A DNA stretch of 64,000 nt from NCBI GenBank assembly GCA_963930645.1, contig OZ005660.1, forward strand, positions 196,807,427 through 196,871,426. Direction: 5' to 3'. The notes beneath the pieces are model-generated. The model saw only the letters and a list, made by a program, of their open reading frames with translations. It had not been told where the DNA came from and ran no database searches. Origin of the DNA: Salticus scenicus. Its lineage: Eukaryota > Arthropoda > Arachnida > Araneae > Salticidae. How positions within the stretch are numbered: the first letter of the stretch is position 1; every line of letters begins with the position of its first letter. Below are positions 63,104-64,000 of the stretch, in pieces. The translations under genes and the position numbers were made by a program.

Positions 63104-64000
63104 GTAAATTAACTCGTTGAAATATTTTTTTTATTTAATTTTTTAATGTTTATATTTTATATTTTAATTAATTACAATATGTATTTCTTCCAAAATTTTG
63201 ACATTTTTATTTGTAGAAAATTTGTGATTTTTAATGGCATCAGTGGTTATATTAAACATAAATAAACACCTCTCAGTTGATTTGTTAGTTATATTAATTC
63301 GTACTCTGCTATTACTCCTATGACTAAATATAAGATTTATTGTTTTATGGAGAGAAAAAATTGGGAATGAAAGGATTAAGGTAATTTGCAGAAAACAACA
63401 GATTCTTAATCGTAAAATGGCAACATGAATAAACAAATTATTTATTATTTTGAACGATAATGTTCGTTAGGTCGGTTCTAAGAAATAACTTGTTCGAAAC
63501 ATGTATATGTTAAACTAATTACATTCAAATATCATTAACCTGATAAATAAATATCATTGCTAGGGAGCTTTATTAGTTACAAAGCTTGCAACAGTTATTT
63601 CAAGTCAAAATAATATTACATCACTTCATCATGTGAAAAAGGCAAGCACTAATTCATTAACAAAGCAGAAAGGCGCTATCGCGCTTACTAAGATATTTAA
63701 AATGACTTCTACATATGGCTTTCTTAGAAACATCATTTGATGAATTTCGGAGTAGTGCAGCTGTCTAACGAAAATTGTATTGAGACATTAAATCTAATTG
63801 AATGCGCTAGGTTCCCAGATGTATGCCTACCTTTGGGCCATTTTAAGGATCCTAGCCCGTATTTACGCAAGTTTGTAAGAAATCGCTAAAAACTTTGAAC
63901 AGGTAAGCGGACGAGCGTGTCTGGGATCGAACGTAGAAATGATCTCTAACAAACAGAAAGAACAAATGTTTAAAAATCAATTGTGAAAAGTGTTTTTAAA
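63104..64000. other. Spacer to window end, no gene recognised
   Basis: The minus frame 63164-63436 is A/T-driven. 63830-63950 is less A/T-rich (AGGATCCTAGCCCG, GCGGACGAGCGTGTCTGGGA) but shows no domain or fold I know. Confidence 0.3.

Overview
This is an AT-rich nuclear window from a eukaryote, most likely an arthropod and plausibly a spider or other arachnid. That placement is inference: it rests on base composition, very dense short inverted-repeat DNA transposons, arthropod-style copia, Ty3/gypsy, Penelope-like and jockey/CR1-like remnants, and the coiled-coil gag. I saw no convincing single-copy host gene. Nearly everything that can be explained is a mobile element or its debris.

Layout. 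1-590 is a GC-rich block of unknown origin. 590-13.7 kb is AT-rich spacer with many short non-autonomous hAT-like elements, several with 8-bp target duplications, plus microsatellites. 13758-15451 is a decayed Tc1/mariner element with TA flanks and a readable but broken transposase. 15891-16109 is a piggyBac-like MITE flanked by TTAA. 16956-20892 (minus) holds a copia gag-pol, open except for one frameshift in the integrase. 22-47 kb is a stack of nested MITEs (hAT-like in piggyBac-like, Tc1-like in hAT, hAT-like in hAT-like), two tRNA-like sequences (one further along at 53.1 kb), a longer dispersed repeat present in several copies, a Penelope-like GIY-YIG fragment (39.7-39.9 kb) and a non-LTR retrotransposon RT C-terminus (43.8-44.4 kb, minus). 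49287-50270 is an internally deleted piggyBac that still carries the transposase N-terminus. 52776-52937 is a long hairpin whose arm matches the tail after a tRNA-like sequence at 53073-53145.

53457-59805 (minus) is the best preserved element: a Ty3/gypsy retrotransposon with LTRs about 1% different, a PBS matching tRNA-Leu, a polypurine tract, gag and pol. gag and pol overlap with a textbook -1 frameshift heptamer (GGGAAAC) directly before the gag stop. The copy is broken by two in-frame TGA codons and one homopolymer indel, and its reverse transcriptase has a 30-bp in-frame insertion. Its 5' LTR is cut at a TTAA where a CCCTTT-ended sequence begins. 60935-62410 has Helitron-type ends, and another piggyBac-like MITE lies at 62845-63103.

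The main interest is the insertion order that can be read from nested elements with empty sites elsewhere in the same window, and the recoding site of the gypsy element. Both retroelement pol genes are broken only at homopolymer runs, so some breaks may be assembly errors.
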